Shown: in pieces, positions 40,464-50,039 of the stretch | Layout: every line of letters begins with the position of its first letter | Numbering within the stretch: the first letter of the stretch is position 1 | Assembly (NCBI GenBank): GCA_964581605.1 | Contig: CAZOPF010000002.1 | Span: 92,776 to 156,775 of the forward strand | Length of the DNA: 64,000 bases | From: CAADGU01 sp964581605 | GTDB lineage: Bacteria; Chloroflexota; Anaerolineae; Promineifilales; Promineifilaceae | Reading direction: 5' to 3' | Position numbers and translations under genes: made by a program | Notes under the pieces: model-generated | Seen by the model: the letters and a program-made list of their open reading frames with translations, nothing else | The model's database searches: none | What the model was told of the DNA's origin: nothing

Positions 40464-42530
40464 CTATCCCTGCCGGGTGGCGGCCAGCAGAATGACGGAG
40501 CGGGGTTGGGCCAGGTAGCTTTCGCCGGGCACGGCCGTTGCCTCTGCCAATCGGCTGAAATCGTGGGGGGGCGGGCAGGCGGTGTCTATGATGCGCCGCC
40601 AGAGGGTGGTGCCCGCGCCGTTGACCGGGGGTAGGGCGAAGTGGAGCGGTTCCCAGTAGGCGTTCAGAATGATATGAAAGACGGAGCGGCTGCCCCAGAC
40701 GGTGAAGGCCAGGGTGCGTGATTCGTGGCCCCAATCGGGTTCGTGCAGGCGCAGGCCGTGATATTCGATGCGGGATTGGTGCAGCAGGTCTATCAGGCTG
40801 ATCTGGCGGGGGCGGGAGTAGATGCTCAGGCTCTGGCGCAGGGCGATGAGCTGTTGCACAAAGTGGAGGATCTCACCATTTTTGGCCAGCAGTGACCAGT
40901 CAAACCAGCTTATTTCATTATCCTGGCAGTAGGCGTTGTTGTTGCCGTGTTGGGTGCGGCGGACTTCGTCGCCCATGAGCAGCATGGGGATGCCCAGGGA
41001 GAGCAAGTTGAGGGTGAAGAAGTTTTTAATCTGGCGGATGCGCAACGCTTCGATGGCCGGATCGTCGGTTGGCCCTTCTACACCGCCGTTCCAACTGAGG
41101 TTGTAGTTGTGGCCGTCGTTGTTGTGTTCGCCGTTGGCTTCGTTGTGTTTGTCGTTGTAGGAAACCAGGTCGTTGAGGGTGAAGCCGTCGTGGCAGGTGA
41201 CGAAGTTGATGCTCTGTTCCGGTTCGCGCCCTTCGTGGCCGTAGATGTCGGGGCTGGCCAGGAAGCGGGAGGCGATTTTGCCCACCATGCCGGGGTCGCC
41301 CTTGACAAAAGCGCGGGTATCATCGCGGAAACGGCCGTTCCACTCCTTCCACTTATCCCCTAAAAATGAGCCTACCTGGTACAGTCCGCCGGCGTCCCAC
41401 GCTTCAGCAATGAGTTTGGTGCCGGCCAGGCAGGGGTCGGTTTCGATGTCCCAGAGGATGGGCGGATTCACCAGCGGATGCCCTTCTTCGTCCCGCGAGA
41501 GGATGGAGGCGAGATCAAAACGGAAGCCATCCACGTGCATCTCTTCCACCCAGTAGTGCAGACTGTCCAGGATGAGGCGGCGTACCATGGAGTGGTTGGC
41601 GTTGAGGGTGTTGCCGGTGCCGCTGTAGTTGGCGTAGCGGCTTTTGTCTTTGGTGAGGATGTAGTAGGTGCGGTTGCCCAGCCCTTTGAAGCAGTAGGTG
41701 GGGCCGGTGTGGTCGCCTTCGGCGGTGTGGTTATAAACGACATCCAGGATGACTTCGATGCCGGCGCGGTGCAGCGCTTTGACCATATCGCGGAATTCGT
41801 CCAGCACGCCCAGCGGCTCTTTGTTGTGGCTGTATCCGGCGTGGGGGGTGAAGAAGGAGATGGGGCTGTAGCCCCAATAGTTGACACGGCCGTCCGGCGC
41901 ATCCGCTTCGTCAAAATGGAAAACGGGCAGCAGTTCGACGGCCGTGATCCCCAAACTTTTCAAGTAGGGGATTTTCTCTACCAGCCCGGCGTAGGTGCCC
42001 CGCTTTTCCGGGGCCAGGCCGGAATTGGGGTGGCGGGTGAAGCCGCCGACGTGCATTTCGTAGATGATGGTCTGGTTGAAGGGGCGGTGCAGCGGTTCGT
42101 CCCCTTCCCAATCGTAACTGTGGGGGCTGGTGACAACGCTTTTGAGGGCTACGGCCGTATTGTCACCGGGACGTTTGGCGGCATCGCGGCTGAAGTGGTG
42201 GGGGGTGGCCAGGGCACGGCCGTAGGGGTCCAGCAGCACCTTTTGCCCATCAAACCGCATCCCTTGTTCCGGCGCAAACGGCCCATGCACCCGGTAGCCA
42301 TACACCTGCCCCGCGCCAATGCCGGGCACCAAGACGTGCCAGTAATGAAAGGTGCGGTTGAGAAAGGGGTCGAGCGGGATGGTGTGGCGGGGGTGGGCGT
42401 CGTTGACATCATCGAAGAGCAGAAGTTCAACGGCCGTGCAGTTGCGCGAATACAAACAAAAATTGACGCCGCTGCGCTGCACCGTGGCGCCAATCGGGTA
42501 GCTGTGGCCGGGGCCGGTTATCAAAGACAT
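40464..42530 (-). CDS. glgX: Glycogen debranching enzyme
   Basis: A 688-residue GH13 enzyme (isoamylase/GlgX type) cutting alpha-1,6 branches. N-terminal CBM48 domain (GATVQRSGVNFCLYSRNCTA, residues about 12-31), then the barrel with region I DVVYNHTAEGD, region II GFRFDLAS (nucleophile D), region III TKLIAEAWDAGG (acid E) and region IV NFVTCHDGFTLND. The loop PEKRGTYAGLVEKIPYLKSLG matches GlgX. The next gene upstream is pckA on the same strand. Glycogen use and gluconeogenesis together fit a carbon-storing organism. No other glg gene is seen. Confidence 0.96.
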   Translation of the reverse strand: MSLITGPGHSYPIGATVQRSGVNFCLYSRNCTAVELLLFDDVNDAHPRHTIPLDPFLNRTFHYWHVLVPGIGAGQVYGYRVHGPFAPEQGMRFDGQKVLLDPYGRALATPHHFSRDAAKRPGDNTAVALKSVVTSPHSYDWEGDEPLHRPFNQTIIYEMHVGGFTRHPNSGLAPEKRGTYAGLVEKIPYLKSLGITAVELLPVFHFDEADAPDGRVNYWGYSPISFFTPHAGYSHNKEPLGVLDEFRDMVKALHRAGIEVILDVVYNHTAEGDHTGPTYCFKGLGNRTYYILTKDKSRYANYSGTGNTLNANHSMVRRLILDSLHYWVEEMHVDGFRFDLASILSRDEEGHPLVNPPILWDIETDPCLAGTKLIAEAWDAGGLYQVGSFLGDKWKEWNGRFRDDTRAFVKGDPGMVGKIASRFLASPDIYGHEGREPEQSINFVTCHDGFTLNDLVSYNDKHNEANGEHNNDGHNYNLSWNGGVEGPTDDPAIEALRIRQIKNFFTLNLLSLGIPMLLMGDEVRRTQHGNNNAYCQDNEISWFDWSLLAKNGEILHFVQQLIALRQSLSIYSRPRQISLIDLLHQSRIEYHGLRLHEPDWGHESRTLAFTVWGSRSVFHIILNAYWEPLHFALPPVNGAGTTLWRRIIDTACPPPHDFSRLAEATAVPGESYLAQPRSVILLAATRQG

Positions 42531-42539
42531 GCCCCTATT

Positions 42540-42594
42540 TTATACTGATAGGTGGCAGGTGGCAGGTGGCAAGTAAATCTGCCACCGGCCACTT
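42540..42594. repeat. Intergenic inverted repeat (GGTGGCAGGTGGCAAGT / ACTTGCCACC type)
   Basis: TGATAGGTGGCAGGTGGCAG words run into CTGCCACCGGCCACTTCCTG between pckA and glgX. Confidence 0.65.
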
Positions 42595-42598
42595 CCTG

Positions 42599-44203
42599 TT
42601 AAATTTGTGGGCCAGCCGCAGCAACGGCCGTCGCTGTTTGCTCGGCGAATTGTTTGAAATTCTCAATAAACATGGCCGCCAGCTTGTGCGCCTGGGCGTC
42701 ATACGCCTCCGGGTCAGCCCACGTCTGGCGCGGCTGCAAGACCTCGGTGGGCACACCGGGGCAGGTGGTGGGGATTTGCAGGCCGAAGATGGGGTCGGTG
42801 ACATACGGGACATGGGCGAGGCGGCCGTCCAGAGCTGCATTCACCATCGCCCGCGTATGCGCCAGCTTCATCCGGTGCCCTTCGCCATATGCCCCGCCCG
42901 TCCAGCCGGTGTTCACCAGCCAACACTGCACGTCGTGTTCGGCAATCTTCTTGCCCAACAATGCCGCGTACACACTGGGGTGCTGCGCCATAAAGGGTGC
43001 GCCAAAACAGGCGCTAAACGTCGCCTGCGGTTCCGTCACCCCCCGTTCCGTACCCGCCACCTTGGCCGTGTAGCCGGAGATGAAATGGTACATCGCCTGT
43101 TCCGGCGTCAGTCTGGCAATGGGCGGCAACACCCCAAAGGCGTCGGCCGTAAGGAAAATAATGTTCTGGGGATGCCCACCGCGCCCGGTGCGGGAAGCGT
43201 TGGGGATGTGGGAAATGGGGTAGGCGGCCCGTGTATTTTCGGTCAATGAGGCGTCATCCAAATCGAGCCGCCTGGTATTCACATTGATGCCCACGTTTTC
43301 CAATATCGTGCCATAACGACGGGTGGTTTCGTAAATTTCCGGTTCGCCCTGCGGGTCCAGCCGGATCACTTTGGCGTAACAACCCCCTTCAAAGTTAAAG
43401 ACGCCGTTATCACTCCAGCCGTGTTCGTCATCGCCGATAAGGGTGCGTGAGGCGTCGGCCGAGAGGGTGGTTTTGCCGGTGCCACTGAGACCAAAGAAGA
43501 CGGCCGTGTCCCCATTCGGCCCAATGTTCGCCGAGCAGTGCATGGGCATCACATCTTTGAACGGCAGGAAGTAATTCATGGCCGTGAACGCCGATTTTTT
43601 GATCTCCCCCGCATATTCCGTGCCGCCAATCAGCACCATTTTCTTGTCAAAATCAACCAGAATGAACACGTCGGAACGGGTCTGGTCGTAATCCGGGAAA
43701 GCATGAAAACCAGGGCAGTCAATGATCACAAATTCCGGTTGGAAGGTCGCCAGTTCGTCCGGGGTGGCCTGAATGAACATGTTGTGGGCAAACAGGCTGT
43801 GCCAGGCATATTGGGTGATGACGCGCACCGGCATCCGGTGGTCGGGGTCGGCCCCACACCAACAATCTTGCACAAAGACATCCTTGCCTTGCAGATAGGA
43901 AGCCATGCGGCGGTGCAATTCTTCAAAGCGGTCAGCGGCAAACGGCCGATTCACCTTGCCCCACCAGATATTTTCCTGGCTGCGGGGTTCTTTGACGATG
44001 AATTTGTCATTAGGCGAACGGCCGGTAAATTGGCCGGTGCGCACCACCAGCGGCCCCAGGTGGGCGATGATACTTTCGTGCCGCTTGAGCGATTCTTCAT
44101 AGAGAGAGGGCGTGGGCAGATTCCAGTAAACGGTTTTCAGGTTGCTCAGGCCATGTGCTTCCAATCCAATGGGACTGTGCAAATCTGGACTAAACTCAGT
44201 CAT
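42599..44203 (-). CDS. pckA: Phosphoenolpyruvate carboxykinase (ATP)
   Basis: A 534-residue enzyme converting oxaloacetate and ATP to PEP for gluconeogenesis. P-loop GLSGTGKTTLSAD (about residues 240-252), LIGDDEHGWSDNGVFNFEGGCYAK with the metal-binding Asp pair, RTGQFTGRSPNDKFIV near the N-terminus, and GTEYAGEIKKSAF with the catalytic Lys. Length is normal for the ATP type. It is followed by glgX, so glucose-6-phosphate made from PEP could feed or come from glycogen. The start at 44203 follows AAGGAG. Confidence 0.97.
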   Translation of the reverse strand: MTEFSPDLHSPIGLEAHGLSNLKTVYWNLPTPSLYEESLKRHESIIAHLGPLVVRTGQFTGRSPNDKFIVKEPRSQENIWWGKVNRPFAADRFEELHRRMASYLQGKDVFVQDCWCGADPDHRMPVRVITQYAWHSLFAHNMFIQATPDELATFQPEFVIIDCPGFHAFPDYDQTRSDVFILVDFDKKMVLIGGTEYAGEIKKSAFTAMNYFLPFKDVMPMHCSANIGPNGDTAVFFGLSGTGKTTLSADASRTLIGDDEHGWSDNGVFNFEGGCYAKVIRLDPQGEPEIYETTRRYGTILENVGINVNTRRLDLDDASLTENTRAAYPISHIPNASRTGRGGHPQNIIFLTADAFGVLPPIARLTPEQAMYHFISGYTAKVAGTERGVTEPQATFSACFGAPFMAQHPSVYAALLGKKIAEHDVQCWLVNTGWTGGAYGEGHRMKLAHTRAMVNAALDGRLAHVPYVTDPIFGLQIPTTCPGVPTEVLQPRQTWADPEAYDAQAHKLAAMFIENFKQFAEQTATAVAAAGPQI

Positions 44204-44579
44204 TTTCGTTTCTCCTTGTTTTATTTACCGCCAAGAACGCGAAGGGCGCGAAGAATAGTAGCAGAAGAGGCGTTTCGGGCGGTTGATTTATTGGAAAGTT
44301 TATGTGCAGAGGTGGGCGGGAATGGGGAATGTGGGTTACTGTCAGGTAGGATGTGGTTTTTGATGTGCTGGGATAATAATGCCTGATTTTCCGCCGCAGG
44401 GGATGGGGGGAACGTCACCTGATTTGCAGGATGTTTGTCACTGTTGGGGGTGATGGGGGGCTGTGCCCCCTCAGCTAAGTAACCGTGCAGTAATTATGTA
44501 ATTGATTAATTTGGTAATTAGCCGCTTCAATTACTTAATTACCCAATTACCCAATCGTTAACTTATTTGCAAACGATCA
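44204..44579. other. Intergenic region upstream of pckA, with repeat copy A
   Basis: About 375 bases without a supported gene. The first half has G-rich text (GCGAAGGGCGCGAAGAATAG) and the beginning of the pckA promoter region. 44477-44580 is copy A of a 104-base repeat whose copy B is at 50082-50185, with about eight differences by eye; it folds as a GTAATTA/TAATTAC hairpin. Confidence 0.6.
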
Positions 44580-44580
44580 C
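44477..44580. repeat. 104-base dispersed repeat, copy A
   Basis: Starts AAGTAACCGTGCAGTAATTA and ends TTATTTGCAAACGATCAC. Copy B at 50082-50185 aligns without gaps. Confidence 0.8.
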
Positions 44581-45356
44581 TAACCTATCAGACGAGTTGG
44601 TTTATGGATAAAGAGGTAGTAGATGGCGAGGAGGGCACTGTAGATGACGACGGCCGTGTAAATTGTCAGCCCCAATCGGTGTTCATCAGCCACAGTGGGC
44701 AGGCGGGTGAGGAAGGGCACAATGAGCACCACATCATATGCCAGAAAACCGGCCAACTGCCCGGCCGCGTTTGACCAATACGGCTTCCACAACCCATACG
44801 CAAAATAAAGTGCGGCCCCCACAAACATCCAGCCAATCACCACAGACAGTTCTGGCGTAATTGTCCAGGGGATGGCATTGGGTATCTGCAAAATCAGCCG
44901 GGTACTGACGATAGCCAATGCGATGATAAAGATAACAAATGACCAATAAACCGGCCGAGGTGTGGGAATGGTGGTGTCCAGCGGGAAACGGCGGCTCCAC
45001 CAGAACAGCCATAGCCCAAACAGTGCACCTGCCACACAAATAGCGCCATAAGCGGTCAATTGGGCATTGTCACTATTTGCACCCAGACGGAATGAATAAA
45101 TCGCTACCGGCGTGAGGATGCCAAAATAGTCGAGGCCAATCCCGGCCAGCGCCCCGTAATTCCCGGAAGCCACTGCCCAAAGCGTAGAGGCAGCGGCAGC
45201 GGCAAAGATGGAAGAAATGAAGATGTAGGTGAGCGGGGTTGTGCCCGCAAACGGCCATAAATTGGTGACAAAGGGCCATTGGAAGAAGAAGGCGATGGCA
45301 AAGAAGAGTTGTACACTACAAATTAATAACAGGCCATACCGTATGGTTTTCATCAC
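44580..45356 (-). CDS. Seven-helix integral membrane protein, unknown
   Basis: A 258-residue protein with about seven membrane helices: 6-27, 40-60, 68-88, 103-122, 137-158, 170-190, 199-218 and 228-250 (one of these may not cross). The rest is loops with no catalytic motif I can name. It contains the loop GLDYFGILTPVAIYSFRLGA. It might be a member of the DUF-type Chloroflexota membrane proteins related to DoxX or heme-copper partner proteins, but that is a guess. Its last codon ends in repeat copy A. The sugar transferase gene begins 102 bases upstream on the same strand, separated by an AT-rich stretch. Confidence 0.7.
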   Translation of the reverse strand: MMKTIRYGLLLICSVQLFFAIAFFFQWPFVTNLWPFAGTTPLTYIFISSIFAAAAASTLWAVASGNYGALAGIGLDYFGILTPVAIYSFRLGANSDNAQLTAYGAICVAGALFGLWLFWWSRRFPLDTTIPTPRPVYWSFVIFIIALAIVSTRLILQIPNAIPWTITPELSVVIGWMFVGAALYFAYGLWKPYWSNAAGQLAGFLAYDVVLIVPFLTRLPTVADEHRLGLTIYTAVVIYSALLAIYYLFIHKPTRLIG

Positions 45357-45458
45357 GCTACCTCCGCATCAATTGAACCTGTTTGCATGGTTCTGAACAA
45401 ATGCCTGGGTTACTATCCTGAATGATAACCGGGGTTGGCGGAAAAAGATAGCGACAAT

Positions 45459-46970
45459 TTAATTGTGTTTTGCAGTGGGGGCAGGCACGGCCGTAGCCGG
45501 TTCTTTTTCAGTTGTAGGTGGAATCAGAGTTTCAGACGGCCGTATCGGTGTGGCATATTGGCGAGTGTTTTTCCGCTCCAAAATCTGCCAAACAGTCCGC
45601 AGCAAGATTTTAATATCGAGCAGGATGGACCAGTTAGCCGAATACCAAAGGTCATATTTGGTGCGTTCCTCAATAGACGTATCGCCGCGCAATCCATTCA
45701 CCTGCGCCCAGCCAGTCATGCCCCCCTTTTCCTGGTGGCGTTCCATGTAACGGGGCACCGTGCGCCGGAAATGTTCCACATAGTGTGCCTGTTCTGGGCG
45801 TGGGCCAACCAGGCTCATCTCGCCAATCAGCACATTGATGAGTTGTGGCAGTTCGTCAACATCCACCTTACGCAAAAAACGGCCCAACCGGGTTTGCCGG
45901 GGGTCATTGTTTAACGTCCAGCCGGGGCCATGTTTTTCCGCGTCTGAGCGCATGGAGCGAAATTTCACCATGCGGAACGGTTTACCATCCAGCCCCATGC
46001 GTTCCTGCACAAAAAAAACCGGACCGGGTGATTCTAACTTGATCGCCAGGGCAATCATCAGCATAAGGGGAGAAAAAGCGATGAGGCCAGCGATGGCCCC
46101 GACCAAATCCATTATCCGTTTGAAGATGAGCATGTAACCGCGCAGCGCGTAGTCTCGCACGGCAAGAAGGGGCAGGCCACCTAATGCGTCAATGCTGGCC
46201 TCGGAAGTCATAAACTGGAAGACATCGGGGAAGATTTTGACGGAAACACGGCCGCGTTCGCAATAAGAAAGCACGTGTAGGGTTTCGCGGTGCCCTTTTT
46301 CCGGCATGGCAATGATGACTTCATCTACGTTGTACTGGTCAATAAGGGTGGGCAAATCTTCAGGTCGGCCCAAAACGGGAGCACCGTGAATTTGGGTAAA
46401 TGGCTCAGAGCCATTGACCACACCAACCAAATCATAGCCCAGATAAGGCGACCATTGGATACGTTGGATGATGATTTGGGCCATTTCGCCAGAGCCAACA
46501 ATAAGCAGCCGGTCACGCCCCCAGCCGCGCTCCCGTAAAAGACCACGCACAACCTGATGCGCCAGACGGCCGAGCAGTAACAGCACGATGGCCAGGAACC
46601 AGGTGTACACCATCATGGCGCGGGGATAATCTTTGATGATGTCATTACCTTTGAAGATGAAGGTTGAAATGGCGATGGCGATGAGGGTGCCAATGGTCAC
46701 GGCCGTAACCATCGAATATAGCTGGTCTACTCTGGAGATAGCACGGGGGATGTAGTATTGTTTGTAAAGGAAGAGGGCCACCACCACCGCGCCCACTTCC
46801 AGCACCATCAAACCGGCATAACTGGAAAGGGGATAAACATAAGTTAGCGTGTCTGGCCAGGCAAAAGAAACTCGTAACTGATAAGCCAACACAAAAGCGG
46901 CCGAGACCATCAAAATGTCTAGCAGAAAAAGCGATAAAGAGTAGATATTTCTTAACTTTTGTGTGGTCAT
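45459..46970 (-). CDS. Exopolysaccharide polyprenyl glycosylphosphotransferase
   Basis: A 503-residue membrane enzyme that transfers a sugar-1-phosphate to undecaprenyl phosphate, priming exopolysaccharide synthesis. Four or five N-terminal helices, then a Rossmann-like CoA-binding_3 domain (RLLIVGSGEMAQIIIQRI), a further helix, and the catalytic bacterial sugar transferase domain (KRIMDLVGAIAGLIAFSP, PGPVFFVQERMGLDGKPF, KFRSMRSDAEKHGPGW, KVDVDELPQLINVLIGEMSL, VGPRP). The start at 46970 (MTTQKLRNIY) is about 3 bases after the predicted transcription start of a TATAAT at 46980-46985, so the mRNA may be nearly leaderless. It could act with the WecA- and O-antigen-ligase-like genes further along. 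Confidence 0.93.
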   Translation of the reverse strand: MTTQKLRNIYSLSLFLLDILMVSAAFVLAYQLRVSFAWPDTLTYVYPLSSYAGLMVLEVGAVVVALFLYKQYYIPRAISRVDQLYSMVTAVTIGTLIAIAISTFIFKGNDIIKDYPRAMMVYTWFLAIVLLLLGRLAHQVVRGLLRERGWGRDRLLIVGSGEMAQIIIQRIQWSPYLGYDLVGVVNGSEPFTQIHGAPVLGRPEDLPTLIDQYNVDEVIIAMPEKGHRETLHVLSYCERGRVSVKIFPDVFQFMTSEASIDALGGLPLLAVRDYALRGYMLIFKRIMDLVGAIAGLIAFSPLMLMIALAIKLESPGPVFFVQERMGLDGKPFRMVKFRSMRSDAEKHGPGWTLNNDPRQTRLGRFLRKVDVDELPQLINVLIGEMSLVGPRPEQAHYVEHFRRTVPRYMERHQEKGGMTGWAQVNGLRGDTSIEERTKYDLWYSANWSILLDIKILLRTVWQILERKNTRQYATPIRPSETLIPPTTEKEPATAVPAPTAKHN

Positions 46971-47095
46971 TACTATCCCATTATAAGGCCGCGATTTTAA
47001 CAAACCCTTAACCAGCTTCAAACAAAGTTGCACACCGTTTTCACGCCTTTCAGCCGCTTCTTACCCTACGCCCACACAAAGCTCACGAATTGCCA

Positions 47096-47101
47096 TATAA
47101 T
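47096..47101 (+). promoter_or_regulatory. -10 element of the S41 protease gene
   Basis: TATAAT 52-57 bases before the S41 ATG at 47153. No good -35 in the usual place. Predicted leader about 45 bases. Confidence 0.45.
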
Positions 47102-47152
47102 CGCCCTGATGAGCTTATCCATTTTCTGTCTGATCTCCAAGAAGGTGAATTA

Positions 47153-48382
47153 ATGAAGGAATCACGTAGACGACATTATTTTATGGTTATTCTTCTGACC
47201 GCAACGAGCTTTTTGAGCGGATATATCCTGGCCCAATCGCCTATGGCTCCCTATCGGCTGGCTGGGCCACCGGTTTCCAATGAGACTCTGGCAGCATTTG
47301 AGCCATTTTGGGAGGTATGGGATTTGGTGCAGACTCGTTATTACGAGCAGCCGGTGGATGATGCGGTGCTCATCGAAGGGGCGATTGTAGGCATGTTGAA
47401 CACGTTGAGGGATGACCACACCCGCTACCTGTCTCCGGCTGAACAAGAAGGGGCCGAACGCAGCTTTTCGGGCGAATATCAGGGGATTGGGGCGGAGGTG
47501 GAAGCGGTAGACGGCCGTATCACCATTGTCTCCCCCATTGATGGCTCGCCCGCCCAGGCCGCCGGTTTACAACCCGGTGACATTATTGTAACGGCCGATG
47601 GCATCTTGTTAGATGGCATGGATGTCAGCGAAGCAGCCGCTTTGGTGCGCGGGCCGGCGGGTACGGCCGTGCGGCTGCAAATTGAGCGTGATGGCGAAAC
47701 CTTTGAAGTGCAGATCATTCGTGATACCGTCAAATTAGTCAGTGCCACCGGGAAAATGCTCCCGGAAAACATCGCCTACATCCGCCTCAGCCGTTTTGGT
47801 GATACCACATCAGAGGAACTAAAAACCCTCTTGCCCGATCTCATCTCCCAAAACCCCATTGGCCTCATTCTGGACCTACGCCGAAATCCCGGTGGCGCAT
47901 TGGACACAACCGTTGAGATCGCCGATGAATTGCTGCCTGAAGGCATCATCCTTGTTGAACGATTTGGTGATGGGCAAGAACGCATTTTCAAATCAGAAAA
48001 TGGGCAAACGGCCGAAACAATTCCCCTGGTCGTTCTCATTGACGAAGGCAGCGCCAGCGCCTCCGAAGTATTGGCCGGGGCCATTCAGGATACCGGGCGC
48101 GGCATCCTGATCGGGCAAACCTCTTTTGGCAAAGGGACCGTACAAACCTGGCATACATTGTCAAATGAAGGCGGTGTGCGCATCACCGTTGCGCAATGGC
48201 TGACGCCCGATGAAACCTCCATCCACAAACAAGGGCTTACGCCTGATTACTTCATCCCCCTGCCAGAAGGGGCCAGCGAAATAATCGGCGCCCCCCCATT
48301 CGAAGATGTGCAATTACAGGCGGCCGTGGACTTTCTCACCGGCCACGAGATTATTAGCATCCCCCCAGATTCAGGAGGCTAA
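47153..48382 (+). CDS. S41-family C-terminal processing protease (CtpA type)
   Basis: A 409-residue protease anchored by an N-terminal helix (YFMVILLTATSFLSGYILAQ, about 9-28). Then a helical bundle (DDAVLIEGAIVGMLNTLRDDHTRYLSP), a PDZ domain (SFSGEYQGIGAEVEAVDGRI, GSPAQAAGLQPGDIIVTADG) and the S41 core with the catalytic Ser in LIDEGSASASEVLAGAIQD and Lys in GQTSFGKGTVQTW. Function: trimming of exported proteins at the outer membrane face. The start at 47153 follows AAGAAGGTGA; an upstream frame start at 47090 has no ribosome binding site. It converges with the amino acid ABC ATPase gene, whose stops overlap by 4 bases. Confidence 0.95.
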   Translation: MKESRRRHYFMVILLTATSFLSGYILAQSPMAPYRLAGPPVSNETLAAFEPFWEVWDLVQTRYYEQPVDDAVLIEGAIVGMLNTLRDDHTRYLSPAEQEGAERSFSGEYQGIGAEVEAVDGRITIVSPIDGSPAQAAGLQPGDIIVTADGILLDGMDVSEAAALVRGPAGTAVRLQIERDGETFEVQIIRDTVKLVSATGKMLPENIAYIRLSRFGDTTSEELKTLLPDLISQNPIGLILDLRRNPGGALDTTVEIADELLPEGIILVERFGDGQERIFKSENGQTAETIPLVVLIDEGSASASEVLAGAIQDTGRGILIGQTSFGKGTVQTWHTLSNEGGVRITVAQWLTPDETSIHKQGLTPDYFIPLPEGASEIIGAPPFEDVQLQAAVDFLTGHEIISIPPDSGG

Positions 48383-49161
48383 TGTCCATTGTCTGGCTTG
48401 CCCTGCTCCAGGCGGGAAAAAGCACTTAAAAAGGCGCGAGTCTGGGCAGCCTGAGGGTTTTCAAATAGTTGGGCTGGTGGGCCAGATTCCACAAACCGCC
48501 CTTCATCCATATAAATAATGCGCTGCGCAAACTGGCGCGCAAAGTTCATTTCATGGGTCACGATCAACATCGTCATCCCATCGGCCACCAGTTTCTCCAT
48601 CACAGCCAACACTTCGCCAATGAGTTCCGGGTCGAGCGCGGAAGTAGGTTCGTCAAAAAGCATCACCTGGGGCTGCATGGCTAACGCTCTGGCAATAGCC
48701 ACGCGCTGTTGTTGGCCGCCGGAAAGCCGTGCCGGGTATTCGTCGCGTTTGGCCGCCAGCCCCACCCGCTCCAGATTGTGCAGCCCCAATTCTACGGCCG
48801 CCTCTCTATGCATCCCCTTCACCGTCACCGGCCCTTCGATGACGTTTTGCAGGGCAGTCATATGGGGAAAAAGGTTAAAGGACTGGAAAACCATGCCGGT
48901 TTTCAGGCGCAGTTCATGGATTTGCCGTTGATAGGCCCGGCCATGACCCTGCGTCACCACCGTCACGCCATTCACCTGCACCTCACCCCGGTCAGGTTGT
49001 TCCAGAAAGTTGATACACCGCAGCAGCGTACTTTTGCCTGACCCACTGCGGCCAATAATGCACACAACCTCCGCTGGCTGAACCTCCAAAGAAATATCTT
49101 TCAACACATGGAGATGTCCGAAATACTTTTCCAAATGAGAGAGGCGTACCATAGGAGTCAT
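48379..49161 (-). CDS. Polar amino-acid ABC transporter ATP-binding protein
   Basis: A 260-residue ATPase of the GlnQ/HisP type. Walker A GRSGSGKSTLLRC, LSGGQQQRVAIARALAMQP and Walker B VMLFDEPTSALDPE. LEKYFGHLHVLKDISLEVQP and NLFPHMTALQNVIEGPVTVK match glutamine-type transporters. The ATG at 49161 overlaps the permease TGA by 4 bases (ATGA), indicating coupling. The substrate-binding protein is not in the window. The C-terminal tail SAFSRLEQGKPDNGH is short. Confidence 0.94.
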   Translation of the reverse strand: MTPMVRLSHLEKYFGHLHVLKDISLEVQPAEVVCIIGRSGSGKSTLLRCINFLEQPDRGEVQVNGVTVVTQGHGRAYQRQIHELRLKTGMVFQSFNLFPHMTALQNVIEGPVTVKGMHREAAVELGLHNLERVGLAAKRDEYPARLSGGQQQRVAIARALAMQPQVMLFDEPTSALDPELIGEVLAVMEKLVADGMTMLIVTHEMNFARQFAQRIIYMDEGRFVESGPPAQLFENPQAAQTRAFLSAFSRLEQGKPDNGH

Positions 49162-50027
49162 TCAGCCGACCGTTCCCCCTTCGCCAACCGTTTTTCAATC
49201 CGTGCCTGAATAGCCGAAAAAATAATCGTCATCATCCAATAAAACAGCGCAGCAATCAGCAGCGCTTCCAGGCTGCGGAAATTGGCCCGCCCCACCTTCT
49301 GTGCCCGCCACAAAATCTCCCAGGCAAAACCGGTCACGGAAATCAGGGCTGTATCTTTGAGCATGGCAATAAATTCATTGCCTATAGGGGGAATGACCAC
49401 CCGAAGCGCCTGTGGCAGCACAATCCGGCGCATCACCTGAGGGGGTGTCATGCCAATGGCTAAGGCCGCCTCTCGCTGCCCAATGCCCACCGACTGTATC
49501 CCGGCACGCATAATCTCGGTCATATATGCGCCGTAATTGATACCAAGAGCCAGCACCCCTGCCCAAAAACCGCGCAGCACAATACCCAACTGCGGCAGCG
49601 CCAGAAAGAAAAAAATGATTTGCAGCAGAAGCGGTGTGCCCCGAATGAGTGAAACATAAAAGGTGGCCAGGGCGTAAGCTGGCGGAAAACGCGAAAGCCG
49701 CCCCAATGCCCCCAGCAGCGCCAGCACAATTGCCAGAGAAATGGATAGAAAAGCGAGCAGCAGCGTCAGCCCAATTCCCTGGGCAATAAAACCCACATAC
49801 TGCCGCATAAAGCCATAATCAAGCTGAATTGTCCTGATTTCCAGCCCCCAAACGTTCAATTGCAAACCGCTAAAGAGCAAAAAAAGAAAGGACATCAAAA
49901 GCAGCCAGGAGAGGATAACCCCTAACAAGAATCGCCGCTGCCGCTGCTGCTGAAACTCAAAGATTAATTCGGCCTGGCTTTTAGGTTCGGTCTGGCTCCG
50001 ACTGGTAATCCTGGTAATGAGGCCCAT
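49158..50027 (-). CDS. Polar amino-acid ABC transporter permease
   Basis: A 289-residue membrane subunit of the HisM/GlnP type. A long cytoplasmic N-terminus (ITSRSQTEPKSQAELIFEFQ), then a helix, a periplasmic segment (VWGLEIRTIQLDYGFMRQYV) and the permease core with the EAA-like loop GQREAALAIGMTPPQVMRRIVLPQA and YVSLIRGTPLLLQIIFFFLA. The start at 50027 (MGLITRITSRS) is chosen over an earlier ATG at 50135 that would translate the repeat; no good ribosome binding site is seen. It pairs with the following ATPase. A matching binding protein is missing from the window. Confidence 0.92.
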   Translation of the reverse strand: MGLITRITSRSQTEPKSQAELIFEFQQQRQRRFLLGVILSWLLLMSFLFLLFSGLQLNVWGLEIRTIQLDYGFMRQYVGFIAQGIGLTLLLAFLSISLAIVLALLGALGRLSRFPPAYALATFYVSLIRGTPLLLQIIFFFLALPQLGIVLRGFWAGVLALGINYGAYMTEIMRAGIQSVGIGQREAALAIGMTPPQVMRRIVLPQALRVVIPPIGNEFIAMLKDTALISVTGFAWEILWRAQKVGRANFRSLEALLIAALFYWMMTIIFSAIQARIEKRLAKGERSAE

Positions 50028-50039
50028 GTTGTTTGGCCG

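Noticed and set aside
44240..44390. Plus-strand protein-coding piece upstream of pckA
   Set aside because: It is the tail of a frame antisense to pckA, with no start of its own or recognisable motif.
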